A stretch of DNA of 64,000 nt from Brevibacillus laterosporus LMG 15441 (GCF_000219535.2 NZ_CP007806.1:2080501-2144500); one strand, 5' to 3'; shown: positions 27,288 through 37,863, counted from the stretch's first letter. The notes: generated from the letters alone by a model not told the origin. Made by a program: numbers and translations.

Positions 27288-27677
27288 ATGTCAGAACGAT
27301 CTCTACAACTAGGTGATATCGTTACAGTAAGACATCGAACAGGTGAATATATTAGTGAGATTATTGAACTGACGCCAAGTAAAGCGTTAGTCAAAACATT
27401 AGCAGTGCTCACACACCCTACACAAGGTGATTTACATAATTTATACGAAACGAATGTACCTTTGTTTCATCAGCGCAAAGCAATGGCTTTTCTTGAAAAG
27501 GTATATGTTCCTACAGCCGTTTTACAACCCTATTCAGGAGAAGGTGTGCCATCCTATCCCGACTCTTTACAGCAGGCATTGCAAAAGCTAGAAGAGCAAT
27601 TGCGTGAGCGCGGCGATGAGTATGCTAACCTTGCGCTACATCAATTAACTCAGCTTCGTGAGGAATATTTTTCATAA
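27288..27677 (+). CDS. kapB: KapB-like kinase-associated protein of the sporulation phosphorelay
   Basis: A 129-residue product that matches B. subtilis KapB from memory along its length: a GDIVTV...TGEYISEI barrel start, KTLAVLTHPTQGDLHNLYE, the VPLFHQRKAMAF segment, PYSGEGVPSYPDSLQQA and a C-terminal helix ending EEYF. KapB is required for KinB signalling into Spo0F/Spo0A phosphorylation. kinB itself is not in the window. No lipobox or signal peptide is visible. The ribosome site GCAGGTG is modest. Adjacent to a coat-protein gene, which fits a sporulation-linked neighbourhood. Confidence 0.88.
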   Translation: MSERSLQLGDIVTVRHRTGEYISEIIELTPSKALVKTLAVLTHPTQGDLHNLYETNVPLFHQRKAMAFLEKVYVPTAVLQPYSGEGVPSYPDSLQQALQKLEEQLRERGDEYANLALHQLTQLREEYFS

Positions 27678-27772
27678 AAGGCAACCCTCTTTGGTCATAA
27701 AACACGGAAAAACAGGGAATCCTAATTAGGGATATAACTCTGATTTTTATCAAACCAAGGGGGTTTTCGTGT

Positions 27773-28633
27773 ATGGCAGCAGGATTAGGTGCACATGAGG
27801 TGCTAGATTTACATGAAGTCTTAGATGGCATGATTAACACTGGCAACAATATGCAAATGTATCGTTCGTATGTGAAAGATCCGCAATTAATGAGTATATT
27901 GGAAAATCAACTGCAATTTCATTTGCAATCCTACAACATGCTCATTTCTATTTTGCAACAGACAAATTATCAGAAACCCATCCAAGAGCGCCATTTGAAA
28001 ATTTTGGGATATTCACAACCTACATATGGTTTGCGTCAACCTACTCCGTTAGCTCCTTCTACTTCTCCACAGGAAATAGATGATCGCGATATTGCTAGTT
28101 GCATGTTGGGATTACATAAATCTGCGGCGACTATTAAAATGACGGCGACATTGGAGTGTGCAGACCCAACGTTGCGACGGGCACTATCACAAGCTGCTGT
28201 TAATTGTGCAGATATGGCATATGAAGTGTGGCAGTACATGAACCAGAGAGGCTATTATCAGGTGGCTACTTTGAAGGAAGTAACCACGCAGACCATGATC
28301 AATACATATCAGCCCACTATGAACCAATCATTTGGTCTACATTCTCCTCTTATGAATCAACCAGTTAAGCCATCTCCACAACTGGTCTCACAAGTCCAAC
28401 ACATGAATCAACCAAGCGCATCGATTTTACCTCAGCATACATATGCTAATTATTCTGGGACTTCAGGAAGTGTTGATGTGCAGCACAGCAATCAAAATGT
28501 AGCAAGTGGAATAGGAAATCAAGCTATGCATGCTCAAACGCTAGATCATACTATTCCTCATGGGGAGCAACAACCATCCGCTGCTAGTATCTTTAGTAAT
28601 CATGTGGGACATGCTCCGCACACAACGGAATAA
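27773..28633 (+). CDS. CotF-like spore coat protein with Gln/His/Asn-rich tail
   Basis: A 286-residue product. The first half is an all-helical coat-F-type domain (HEVLDLHEVLDGMINTGNNM, later DIASCMLGLHKSAATIKM and YEVWQYMNQRGYYQV), with the ferritin-like helix-pair look of the CotF/YraG family. The second half (about 180-286) is low-complexity, rich in Gln, Asn, Ser, His and Pro, with repeated MNQ/MNQP segments. AAGGGGG lies 14 bases before the ATG. Expression in the mother cell during late sporulation is expected from the family. A strong terminator follows. Confidence 0.82.
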   Translation: MAAGLGAHEVLDLHEVLDGMINTGNNMQMYRSYVKDPQLMSILENQLQFHLQSYNMLISILQQTNYQKPIQERHLKILGYSQPTYGLRQPTPLAPSTSPQEIDDRDIASCMLGLHKSAATIKMTATLECADPTLRRALSQAAVNCADMAYEVWQYMNQRGYYQVATLKEVTTQTMINTYQPTMNQSFGLHSPLMNQPVKPSPQLVSQVQHMNQPSASILPQHTYANYSGTSGSVDVQHSNQNVASGIGNQAMHAQTLDHTIPHGEQQPSAASIFSNHVGHAPHTTE

Positions 28634-28643
28634 CGAAGGACAG

Positions 28644-28701
28644 TACATCCCGATAAAAGCTACCTCCTTTTTTAACAGGGGCTTTTACTCGGGATGTTTT
28701 T
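28644..28701 (+). terminator. Long-stem terminator after the CotF-like gene
   Basis: CATCCCG/CGGGATG and TAAAAGC/GCTTTTA form one long interrupted stem, followed by TTTTT. Confidence 0.82.
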
Positions 28702-28793
28702 GCGAACTCGGGTATCATCGAAAGTTTGGCAATGTTCATGTTACATGTTTTGTACTATAATAGGGGAGTGTTTATATAAAAGGAGAGTTTTTA

Positions 28794-28886
28794 ATGTCTC
28801 GGGCTGTCATAGATGCAATACTTTTTGGAATAGTTGCTCTGGTTCTCTTTGGGGCAATGGTCTACTACATTAAAAAATGGAAATGA
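28794..28886 (+). CDS. 30-residue membrane peptide
   Basis: AAAGGAGAG precedes an ATG that opens a 30-codon frame: MSRAVIDAILFGIVALVLFG then a short tail ending YYIKKWK. It is one membrane helix with a basic C-terminus. A promoter-like TACTATAAT lies at 28753-28761 and a terminator follows at 28889, so it is a self-contained small transcription unit. The family is not recognised; small sporulation or membrane-modulating proteins look like this. Confidence 0.65.
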   Translation: MSRAVIDAILFGIVALVLFGAMVYYIKKWK

Positions 28887-28888
28887 GA

Positions 28889-28927
28889 AAAAACGCTAAT
28901 CTTATCAGAGAAGGGATTAGCGTTTTT
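28889..28927 (+). terminator. Terminator of the 30-residue peptide gene
   Basis: AACGCTAATC and GATTAGCGTT form a ten-pair stem followed by a T run. Confidence 0.82.
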
Positions 28928-28955
28928 GCATTTTATGAAGGTGTATTTGTGCGGC

Positions 28956-29363
28956 TTATTTCATATGTAGCAATGCCGCACGATCTCCATTCATAATGAT
29001 ATCAATGTGATTTGAGATTTTTTCAATGTCCCATTCCCACCATGCCACATCGAGCAGGGCAGTAATGATGTTGTCTGAAAATCGCTTCTTCAGCTCCTTG
29101 GAGGGATTCCCACCTACAATCGTATAAGGTTGAACGTCTTTGGTTACAACTGATTTGGCGGCAATAATTGCACCGTCTCCAATTTTCACTCCTGGCATGA
29201 TACAGGCATCCATACCTATCCAAACATCGTTTCCAACCACGATGTCTCCTTTACATGGAAGTTCTTCGATAGCTGGTGTAAACTTTTCCTATCCATGCCC
29301 GAAAATGTTAAAGGGATAGGTAGAAAAGCCCTCCATCTTATGATTAGCCCCATTCATAATGAT
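28956..29363 (-). pseudogene. Vat-type streptogramin A acetyltransferase, truncated and interrupted
   Basis: The minus strand encodes IIMNGANHKMEG, a stop, then EKFTPAIEELPCKGD and NDVWIGMDACIMPGVKIGDG, matching from memory the C-terminal two thirds of Vat(D)-like hexapeptide-repeat acetyltransferases. The codon at 29289-29291 is TAG where relatives have Trp (GNGWEK), a single-base change, and a TAA sits just before IIMNG. The first 65 or so residues are not found upstream. The left-handed beta-helix repeats and C-terminal WWEWDIEKI helix are otherwise well kept, so decay is recent. The 94-codon frame from 29240 alone would lack the catalytic His region. Confidence 0.75.
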
Positions 29364-29455
29364 TTACTCCTTTTGGATTAGAATGAAAATGTCTAAATTT
29401 TATACAACAAAAAAACTCCTAATCCACTTTCTGGATAGGAGGAGGTTGGCTAATC

Positions 29456-29533
29456 ATGAACAGAATTATTTACCTGATAAAGGCAGAATTATTTCATCTA
29501 AAAATTAAAAAAGCCAGCACTAATCCTGTCTAG
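29456..29533 (+). CDS. Very short frame with strong ribosome site, possible permease N-terminus remnant
   Basis: AGGAGGAGG followed by ATG opens a 25-codon frame, MNRIIYLIKAELFHLKIKKA, that resembles the first residues of ABC-2-type permeases but stops at once. CTCCTAATCC (about 29417) can pair with GGATAGGAG over the ribosome site. It may be a leader peptide or a remnant. Nothing else is supported in 29364-29760. Confidence 0.25.
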   Translation: MNRIIYLIKAELFHLKIKKASTNPV

Positions 29534-29762
29534 AAAGTGTTTCGTATGATACGAAATTTTCATTAAAAATAGGATGAGTTAATCATTGGACTTTTGTTCA
29601 CCCTTTCGAATTACATGTTTTCTACTATATTGAGCAGAATGTTCTTGTAAAGAAATGGATTCTTGAACAAATTGAAAGGAATAGTGCAGAGGGGGGAATC
29701 AAGATGCTTAGGATTTTTGATGCAAGATATAAATACATAGAAATTTTAGTTTTAATAAAAAA

Positions 29763-29786
29763 GAAAGGCGATATTCATCGCCTTTC
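29763..29786 (-). terminator. Terminator of the collagen-like gene
   Basis: GAAAGGCGAT-ATTC-ATCGCCTTTC is a perfect ten-pair stem; read on the minus strand it is followed by TTTTTTA. Confidence 0.85.
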
Positions 29787-29798
29787 CTATTTAGATTT

Positions 29799-31661
<1,863 letters not shown>

Positions 31662-32187
31662 CTAAACCACCACTTTCATGAAAAAGGTTTTGGTGCTAGT
31701 ACATCGTATGTTGCCCATTCTATTAAGGGAACGGTAAGTATCATTAGATCGAACCCCAATTTTGAAAGAATTGCCTAGAGTAATAGATTATATAAAAATC
31801 ACATAAAGAAGATTAAAAAGCTTACTCACATAAAAGCGTACAGATGTAAAAAAGCAGAGATAATAAAAGACCGTATATTAGCAAAATAATTTTATAACTA
31901 GTTCTTACAAAAAACGTTTCTTTCCTAAATATTGAGCTCCATGGAAAAGCAGAGGAGAGATGAATAAAAACAATTCATATAATTAAGGAAGCAAAAAATA
32001 ATAGATGAATGGGAGGGATTAAACTAAATCGGGCTTGATAAAAGTAGCAGGGGGAAGAATTCATTCTTTCAAAGAATACACTTTTGACTCCTAATTTGAA
32101 CGAATCAAAAAGAAGCCTGATAAAAATAATAGAGGATTTTATCGATAATAAAATGATTCTAATTTATAACTTCCATATGAAAATGAG
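31662..32187. other. Gene-free AT-rich region
   Basis: About 525 bases upstream of the collagen-like gene. It should hold that gene's promoter near 31700. Several G-rich potential ribosome sites (for example near 32010 and 32050) are followed only by very short frames. No gene or RNA is recognised. Confidence 0.5.
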
Positions 32188-32223
32188 ATAATACCGGCGT
32201 AGCTGATACTACGCTGGTATTAT
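32188..32223 (-). terminator. Large hairpin after the MarR gene
   Basis: ATAATACCGGCGTAG pairs with CTACGCTGGTATTAT (one G-T pair) around six bases, five bases after the MarR stop. The T-tract on the minus strand is weak. Confidence 0.65.
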
Positions 32224-32228
32224 CTAAA

Positions 32229-32675
32229 TTAATGTACTCCCGTTTTAAGGCTGTTTAGCTGCGTATGTAAGGATTTTAACAATCTAAGTAAGGTATCCAC
32301 ATCTTCAGGGTCCATGCTTTGTAAAGCCGTTTCCATAACATGATGAGCAGAAGAGTGATTATTGATCGTTTGAGATAACTTGTGTCCTTCAGGTGTCAAC
32401 GACAAAATAGTTTCGCGTCTATCTTGAGAAGGTTCTCTGGTAAGATATCCAAGCGTTACTAGTCCATCTATAGAAATACTCAGAGTGCTTTTAGCTGTTA
32501 ACAAGCGATCTGTTACTTGTTTCAATGTTTTTAACTCCGGATGGAAGCGAATGACATGTAAAATAGCTAACTGTTGCAAGGTAAGGCCAGCATCGGCAGC
32601 ATCTAGCTGGGTCAATTTAGATGTGATCCTATTGATAGCCCAAAATGATTGCAGAAACGCAAGGGATTGTTTCAT
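32229..32675 (-). CDS. MarR-family transcriptional regulator
   Basis: A 148-residue winged-helix regulator: LTLQQLAILHVIRFHPELKTL (dimer and first helices), VTDRLLTAKSTLSISIDGL recognition helix, GYLTREPSQDRRETILSLT wing. MarR proteins sense phenolics, drugs or oxidants and usually repress adjacent genes. The ATG at 32675 follows AGGAGGGTAGA; the longer frame has none. The neighbours on both sides are terminated separately, so the target is not evident. Confidence 0.88.
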   Translation of the reverse strand: MKQSLAFLQSFWAINRITSKLTQLDAADAGLTLQQLAILHVIRFHPELKTLKQVTDRLLTAKSTLSISIDGLVTLGYLTREPSQDRRETILSLTPEGHKLSQTINNHSSAHHVMETALQSMDPEDVDTLLRLLKSLHTQLNSLKTGVH

Positions 32676-32954
32676 TTCTACCCTCCTATTATTCAATTTT
32701 AACACCTTTGATTTCTGATAAATAGTTTAAGTTTGAATTATTGGATATCGAACGATTGCATGCATAAGTTTAGCTGATGCTTTATAAATTGTAAAGGATG
32801 CTTTCAACACACTTAGTGAGCTTGCATATAGTATAGGAAGCGGATATGACCAGGAAAGTGTCCGAGAGGTTGACTGGGTGTATTCATCTGACATCTAACC
32901 GTGTGTTACGCAGGGGTGTTGTTCGTCTATGACAATGAAGAGGGGGGATTTCAT

Positions 32955-34037
32955 ATGCCAAACCATGTACGCCATATTTTCGCAGCAGTCTATACCTCCA
33001 AAGGGTATTACAGCTTTTATGATTCCATTTTACAAGATATAAATTACCTGTACCTGATAGATGGTCCGATCGGTACCGGGAAGTCGACTGTTCTTGCATC
33101 GATCCAACAAAGGTTGGCTGAACAAGGGGATACCATACAAGTGGTTCATTCTCCTTGGGAGCAAAAAGATATAGATGCTCTGCTATTACCAACCCAACGA
33201 ATTGCCATTTTAGATGGGAACATTTATGAGAAGGCAGTTGCCGACAAATCAAGATTTAAACGAACTGTTATTGATATAAAAGAAGCTTGTGATGTAACAA
33301 GGCTTACCCAATCAGAGTATCAAAATAGGGAATACGAAGAACAAATGGAGGCCGAATTAGAAGAAGCGTATGCTTCTTATCGTGATGCGTTGTTTGTTCA
33401 TGATGATTGGGAGAGAATTTATATAAGTAATCTAGATTTTGAGAAAGCCAACAAGGCAGCAGAGGAAGTCTGCCAAACAATCTTTGGGGATGTTTTTTTA
33501 CAGAAGGAATCACGTGTGCAAGAATGTTATTTTGGGGCAGCTACGCCAAATGGTAATGTGGATTATATTATGAGCCTAACGGAAGAGATCGTGCGGTATT
33601 TTATTAAGGGACGTCCTGGTTCAGGGAAGTCTACATTGCTAAAAAAGGTAGTTCAGGAAGCCAAACAGCGTGGTTTTGACATGGAAATTTATCATTGTGC
33701 CTTAGATCCAAATAGCTTAGACATGGTTATTGTACCGGAAGCTAATGTAGCGATTTTTGATAGTACAGCCCCGCATGAATATCTTCCCAACCGGAGCTCT
33801 GATCGCGTTATTGATATGTATGAACGAGCAATTACTCCATTTACGGACCAGAAGTATGCCTTTCAATTGCGTACCATATTGAAAAAATATAATCAGACAA
33901 TCAAAAGGGCGAAGGAGCATTTGATTCAAGCTAAATGGTTCCGAGATCAGATCGTTAATCAAAATGAGCAAGCAGTATATTTTGAAAAGTTAGATGTGAT
34001 TACAGATCGGTTACTAAATCAGTTGAAGGAAGCATAA
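32955..34037 (+). CDS. Tandem P-loop ATPase-like protein (PRK06851 type)
   Basis: A 360-residue protein with two Walker A motifs, GPIGTGKST (about residue 38) and GRPGSGKST (about residue 219), each followed by a strand-loop unit ending in a VxIxDS/ILDGN-like segment. This is an internal duplication of one NTPase domain joined by an acidic helical linker (YEEQMEAELEEAYASY). The family is widespread in bacilli but its function is unknown to me. The ATG at 32955 follows AGAGGGGGG; the longer frame from 32901 does not. Terminated by a shared hairpin. Confidence 0.78.
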   Translation: MPNHVRHIFAAVYTSKGYYSFYDSILQDINYLYLIDGPIGTGKSTVLASIQQRLAEQGDTIQVVHSPWEQKDIDALLLPTQRIAILDGNIYEKAVADKSRFKRTVIDIKEACDVTRLTQSEYQNREYEEQMEAELEEAYASYRDALFVHDDWERIYISNLDFEKANKAAEEVCQTIFGDVFLQKESRVQECYFGAATPNGNVDYIMSLTEEIVRYFIKGRPGSGKSTLLKKVVQEAKQRGFDMEIYHCALDPNSLDMVIVPEANVAIFDSTAPHEYLPNRSSDRVIDMYERAITPFTDQKYAFQLRTILKKYNQTIKRAKEHLIQAKWFRDQIVNQNEQAVYFEKLDVITDRLLNQLKEA

Positions 34038-34058
34038 TTTGATAGTCTATAAGGAAAA

Positions 34059-34103
34059 ACAAAACGCGTCCCTGTTTAAGTCGACCTCAGGAACGCGTTT
34101 TGT
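34059..34103. terminator. Shared terminator between convergent genes
   Basis: ACAAAACGCGTCCCTG pairs with CAGGAACGCGTTTTGT with one mismatch. The T-run is best on the minus strand, so it mainly ends the phosphodiester glycosidase gene. Confidence 0.75.
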
Positions 34104-34126
34104 AATGAATCGTGCAGTACGAAAAG

Positions 34127-35179
34127 TTAAGGAAGAACTACTAAATGAGTAGTCAAAGATAATTCACGCCCGCTAGAAGGATGGTTTAAAACTTTACCAT
34201 TATAATAAAAGACACTGGAACTTCCACCATCTAGGTTGTATGCGTCACGTACTTTAAACTCAAGCAATTTACGTTGGGCTTCCTCTAGGGTAACCCCTTT
34301 ACTGCCACCTTTGTTGCGTCCGTCAATTACGATAAATAACAGATCACCATTTTCAAAATTTCCAATCAGTGTACGTGGTTCACGCCGGTTTGCCCATGCT
34401 TTTGGAATTGCTTTTTTCTGACCATTTTCCAAAAGGATTGGCAAGAAGCTCGCTCCCTGCATGATGCCGTTCTTTTTCACTTGCTCTTGTGAGGTAAGAC
34501 GTCCACTGTGCAAGCGACCATTTTTATTAAAACCGACAAAGCTTAGATTCGGATTATTGGAAAATGTCTTGACCTGTCCATCTACCACTGTAATGCCGAG
34601 TGGAGCGAGTTTACCATTGCGCTTATCAAAACCACCTGCATTCACTGCTAAGACGGCACCTTTTCGTTTTGCTGCATGACTTGTTGTTTCCCCTCTACTA
34701 TAAACGCTATCGTTGGCCAAGACCATTTTCAGCGCATTGGGGTTAAACAGATGGACTTTTGCCATGTAGCCGCTATATCCAGCTTCTTTAAGCGAGTACA
34801 CTTTAATTCGCGAATTTTTACCGAAGTTTTGTCCAATTGGATCTCCTAGCAGGTTTGCTAGGATTTCATCTAGTAATCCAGTAGATTGCTTCGTCTGGTT
34901 TTTGCTAGCTGCGACCAGATTATCAAGCTGCTTCTGATAATGCTCTGCTTCTTTTTTATCCTGATCAGCCGTTTTACGTAGACTTGCCAAAATGTCTTTC
35001 GTTTCATTAGAGGTTTTTTCCAGCTCCGACATTTGGGCAGCGAGTTGAGCACTTTTTAACGATAGCTTGTCCATATTGGCTTCCAAGGGTGAGGGCTTGG
35101 CAAAAGCAAGCAGAATCCCACAAAGGGGAGCCAGCAATAAAACAAAAAACAGATTCAGCCTAGAAAGCACGAGCAGCAT
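34127..35179 (-). CDS. Membrane-anchored phosphodiester glycosidase (NAGPA-like domain)
   Basis: A 350-residue protein: one N-terminal membrane helix (about residues 8-27), a coiled coil (about 35-95), then an exopolysaccharide/phosphodiester-glycosidase domain with NAGGFD (about residue 180), IDGRNKGGSKGVTLEEAQ and YNLDGGSSSVFYYNG. Relatives remove sugar caps linked through phosphodiesters, so cell-wall polymer or polysaccharide turnover outside the membrane is likely. Its start overlaps the upstream gene by 20 bases, so the pair is coexpressed. Confidence 0.85.
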   Translation of the reverse strand: MLLVLSRLNLFFVLLLAPLCGILLAFAKPSPLEANMDKLSLKSAQLAAQMSELEKTSNETKDILASLRKTADQDKKEAEHYQKQLDNLVAASKNQTKQSTGLLDEILANLLGDPIGQNFGKNSRIKVYSLKEAGYSGYMAKVHLFNPNALKMVLANDSVYSRGETTSHAAKRKGAVLAVNAGGFDKRNGKLAPLGITVVDGQVKTFSNNPNLSFVGFNKNGRLHSGRLTSQEQVKKNGIMQGASFLPILLENGQKKAIPKAWANRREPRTLIGNFENGDLLFIVIDGRNKGGSKGVTLEEAQRKLLEFKVRDAYNLDGGSSSVFYYNGKVLNHPSSGRELSLTTHLVVLP

Positions 35180-35594
35180 CCTCCAGTTTTTTCAGAGAGC
35201 CCTTCAGTTCCGCCAATTGTTTATCTAATGTTGTAATTCGTTGTGACAGAGCTTGCTTCGTCTTGTCTGTTCCAGAGATGGTCTCACCAGTTAATGCTAA
35301 TTCCTCTTTAATTCCATTCATCTCGGACTGTACATCTCCCATTTGTGTTTCAATCATCTTCATCAACTCATCATTTTTGGCTTCCACCATGCTTATGCGC
35401 TGATCCAGATAACTCTGTGAAGCAGAGATATAACTTTGGGCAAGCAAAAAACCGCCAAAGCACAATCCACCCCAGAGTAGCACAATACCAGCGACTAATA
35501 TTCCCTTGCGTTTGGGAGTGCTTAGTCGTTTTTGTTTTGATGGTCGCACGGCTGCTGAAGCTGATTTTGTTTGCTCCATATAGCTTTGATTCAT
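35160..35594 (-). CDS. Single-pass membrane protein with coiled-coil domain
   Basis: A 144-residue protein with a basic cytoplasmic N-terminus (SKQKRLSTPKRK), one membrane helix (ILVAGIVLLWGGLCFGGFLL) and an extracytoplasmic coiled coil (about residues 65-140, DQRISMVEAKNDELMKMIE and later heptads). The ATG at 35594 follows GGGGGGAATGG; an upstream in-frame start at 35681 lacks a site. The following gene also has a helix and coiled coil, so the two may form a heteromeric membrane complex (inference). Confidence 0.72.
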   Translation of the reverse strand: MNQSYMEQTKSASAAVRPSKQKRLSTPKRKGILVAGIVLLWGGLCFGGFLLAQSYISASQSYLDQRISMVEAKNDELMKMIETQMGDVQSEMNGIKEELALTGETISGTDKTKQALSQRITTLDKQLAELKGSLKKLEDAARAF

Positions 35595-35980
35595 TCCATT
35601 CCCCCCATTCAAGAAGTCAGGACAGTCCCTTGTAGTTAGGGAGCTTTTTACTTGTTCTCTTTTTCGAAAAAGCTTGTCCAAACAAAGGCATCAAACAAGA
35701 CACCATTCGTGTAATGTAGCGTTAGTACGACATTTTTTACACGACACTCTATTATAGCATGGAATGAATTACGTGTATTTTACCAACAAAATGGAAGAAC
35801 GAAGAAAAGAGCTTATTTTCAGCAGTTATCTGCTAAATACGTGGAATTTCTCTGTTTTTCGACCTGTATAGCAAGGGTAGACTACTTGCTTGCAGTACTA
35901 AAGCTGGATTTAGCTATTTATGTAAAAAATGGAAACGGGCAGTTTCGTAATCGAAAACTGTCCGTTCGTTACATTCCTAT
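35595..35980. other. Spacer with the sulP terminator
   Basis: AACGGGCAGTTTCG (35934) pairs with CGAAAACTGTCCGTT (ending 35966); on the minus strand T-rich sequence follows, so it ends the SulP gene. The part from 35700 to 35930 is AT-rich with no supported gene and should contain the promoter of the coiled-coil gene. Confidence 0.6.
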
Positions 35981-37741
35981 TTATTGTTCTGATAATTGTT
36001 TGATTGGCAGAACGGATTGCTGTTTCGCTGCATTTGGATCGGATAAGACCGTGCATTCACGGAAGCTAAAATGCTTACATCCTAAGCATTTTTGATAATC
36101 TAATTGAGTTAAAGCGTACTCAATAGCTTCACCTGTATGCGCAAAAAAGTGCTCCTCCCCAATTTTATCTGCCAGACCTGTTTTTGTTATCACTTCTTTA
36201 GGCTGAGTCTGAATGCCTGATATGAGAACTTTTCCACCGTTTCTTGTAAAATCGTTCACTACATTTGCAAGGTTAGACTCACCAGTGGTGTCCATAAAAG
36301 GAACCTTCGCCATCTTCAGGAGTAGTATTTTAGGGCGATAATGAATGGTTTGCATAATTGATGATTCAAACATAGCAGCCGCACCAAAGAATAGCGCTCC
36401 TTCAATGGTAAAAATAGCTATTTGAGGACAATCGTGTCCTTCCTTTACCATATGAGGAGACATTTTTTCGTGTTTTACTGTCGGATCAGGCAGTACCTTT
36501 GCAACGGTTAAAATGTCCCTCATTCGCTTCACAAACAGGATAATTGCCAAGATTAAACCTGCTTCGACCGCCGTTACTAAATCGGTTAATACAGTTAGGA
36601 AGAAAGTGATTACTAAGACAAGCGAATCACTTGTTTTGGTTTTTACGATATGAGTAAATGCCTTGCGTTCACTCATATTCCAGGCCACAACCATTAAGAT
36701 AGGGGCCATACTGGCTAAAGGAATGGAAGAGGCCCACGGAGCAAACAGCATTAATACGATTAACACAACCAGACTATGAATTATTCCTGAAATCGGACTC
36801 TTGGCACCACTTTTTATGTTGGTAGCTGTACGAGCAATGGCTCCAGTCGCAGGGATTCCACCAAACAAGGGGGTAATCATATTTGCAATTCCTTGCCCAA
36901 TTAGCTCACGATTGCTTTTATGACGGGTTCCGGTCATACCATCAGCCACTACCGCAGATAACAGAGATTCAATTCCTCCGAGTAAGGCAATCACAAAGGC
37001 AGGCTTAAGCAACTGAACAATTCGATCCAAGGTGATATCAGGTATATGAAAGTGGGGAAGAGTGCTGGGAATTTCCCCATATGTCGAACCTATGGTTGCT
37101 ACTTTTCCTTCAAAAAACCATGCTGCCAGCAAACTGGATAAGATAAGTCCGATGAGAGACCCAGGTATTTTGGGAAACAGCTTGGGTGTAATCAAAAGAA
37201 TAGCGAAACAAATAAGTGCGGTTACAATGCTGTATGGATTGATTGTGGACAGATGGATTCCAAGCTCCCGCATATTCGAAAGAAAGTCTTGATGCCTTTG
37301 GACTCCTGTTAACCCCAAAAAGTTTGCAATTTGGCCAGTAAAAATAATGACAGCTATGCCAGACGTAAATCCAATGGTAACTGGACGCGGAATGAATGCA
37401 ATAAGTGCACCTAGCCTCAAGATTCCCATCAGAACGAGCATTACTCCAGCTAATAAGCCTGCAATTAGTAGATTCTCATACCCGTACTGCATGACAATCG
37501 CAAATAAGATGGGAATAAAAGCCCCAGTAGGTCCCCCAATTTGAAATTTGGACCCACCAAAGAAAGAAATAAGAAAACCAGCAATAATCGTTGTGTAAAT
37601 TCCATATTGAGGGCTAACGCCAGCAGCAATAGCAAAAGCCATTCCTAAAGGAATGGCAATGACACCTACAATTAACCCTGATATGAGATCATGTCGAAAA
37701 TAAGTACTGTTGTAGTGCTCGAATCTTCCCGACAATTTCAT
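35981..37741 (-). CDS. SulP-family anion transporter with STAS domain
   Basis: A 586-residue membrane carrier (about 10-14 helices, residues 15-420) with GPTGAFIPILFAI and GMTGTRHKSNRELIGQGIAN signatures, followed by a cytoplasmic STAS domain (about 445-550). SulP proteins move sulfate, bicarbonate or dicarboxylates. A C-terminal tail carries C-x2-C and a further Cys (KCLGCKHFSFREC), not usual for the family. The ATG at 37741 follows AGAAGGG. An ArsR-type regulator gene lies upstream in the same direction, separated by a terminator. Confidence 0.88.
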   Translation of the reverse strand: MKLSGRFEHYNSTYFRHDLISGLIVGVIAIPLGMAFAIAAGVSPQYGIYTTIIAGFLISFFGGSKFQIGGPTGAFIPILFAIVMQYGYENLLIAGLLAGVMLVLMGILRLGALIAFIPRPVTIGFTSGIAVIIFTGQIANFLGLTGVQRHQDFLSNMRELGIHLSTINPYSIVTALICFAILLITPKLFPKIPGSLIGLILSSLLAAWFFEGKVATIGSTYGEIPSTLPHFHIPDITLDRIVQLLKPAFVIALLGGIESLLSAVVADGMTGTRHKSNRELIGQGIANMITPLFGGIPATGAIARTATNIKSGAKSPISGIIHSLVVLIVLMLFAPWASSIPLASMAPILMVVAWNMSERKAFTHIVKTKTSDSLVLVITFFLTVLTDLVTAVEAGLILAIILFVKRMRDILTVAKVLPDPTVKHEKMSPHMVKEGHDCPQIAIFTIEGALFFGAAAMFESSIMQTIHYRPKILLLKMAKVPFMDTTGESNLANVVNDFTRNGGKVLISGIQTQPKEVITKTGLADKIGEEHFFAHTGEAIEYALTQLDYQKCLGCKHFSFRECTVLSDPNAAKQQSVLPIKQLSEQ

Positions 37742-37863
37742 TTTTAACCCTTCTTTTTTTATATATTTGATTATTTGAATATAAGGGGAATATACACCCG
37801 CTGATCCGTTTTTGTCAATGTAGGAAAAGAGCTGATACATCTGGTAAAAATTTGGATTACAAA

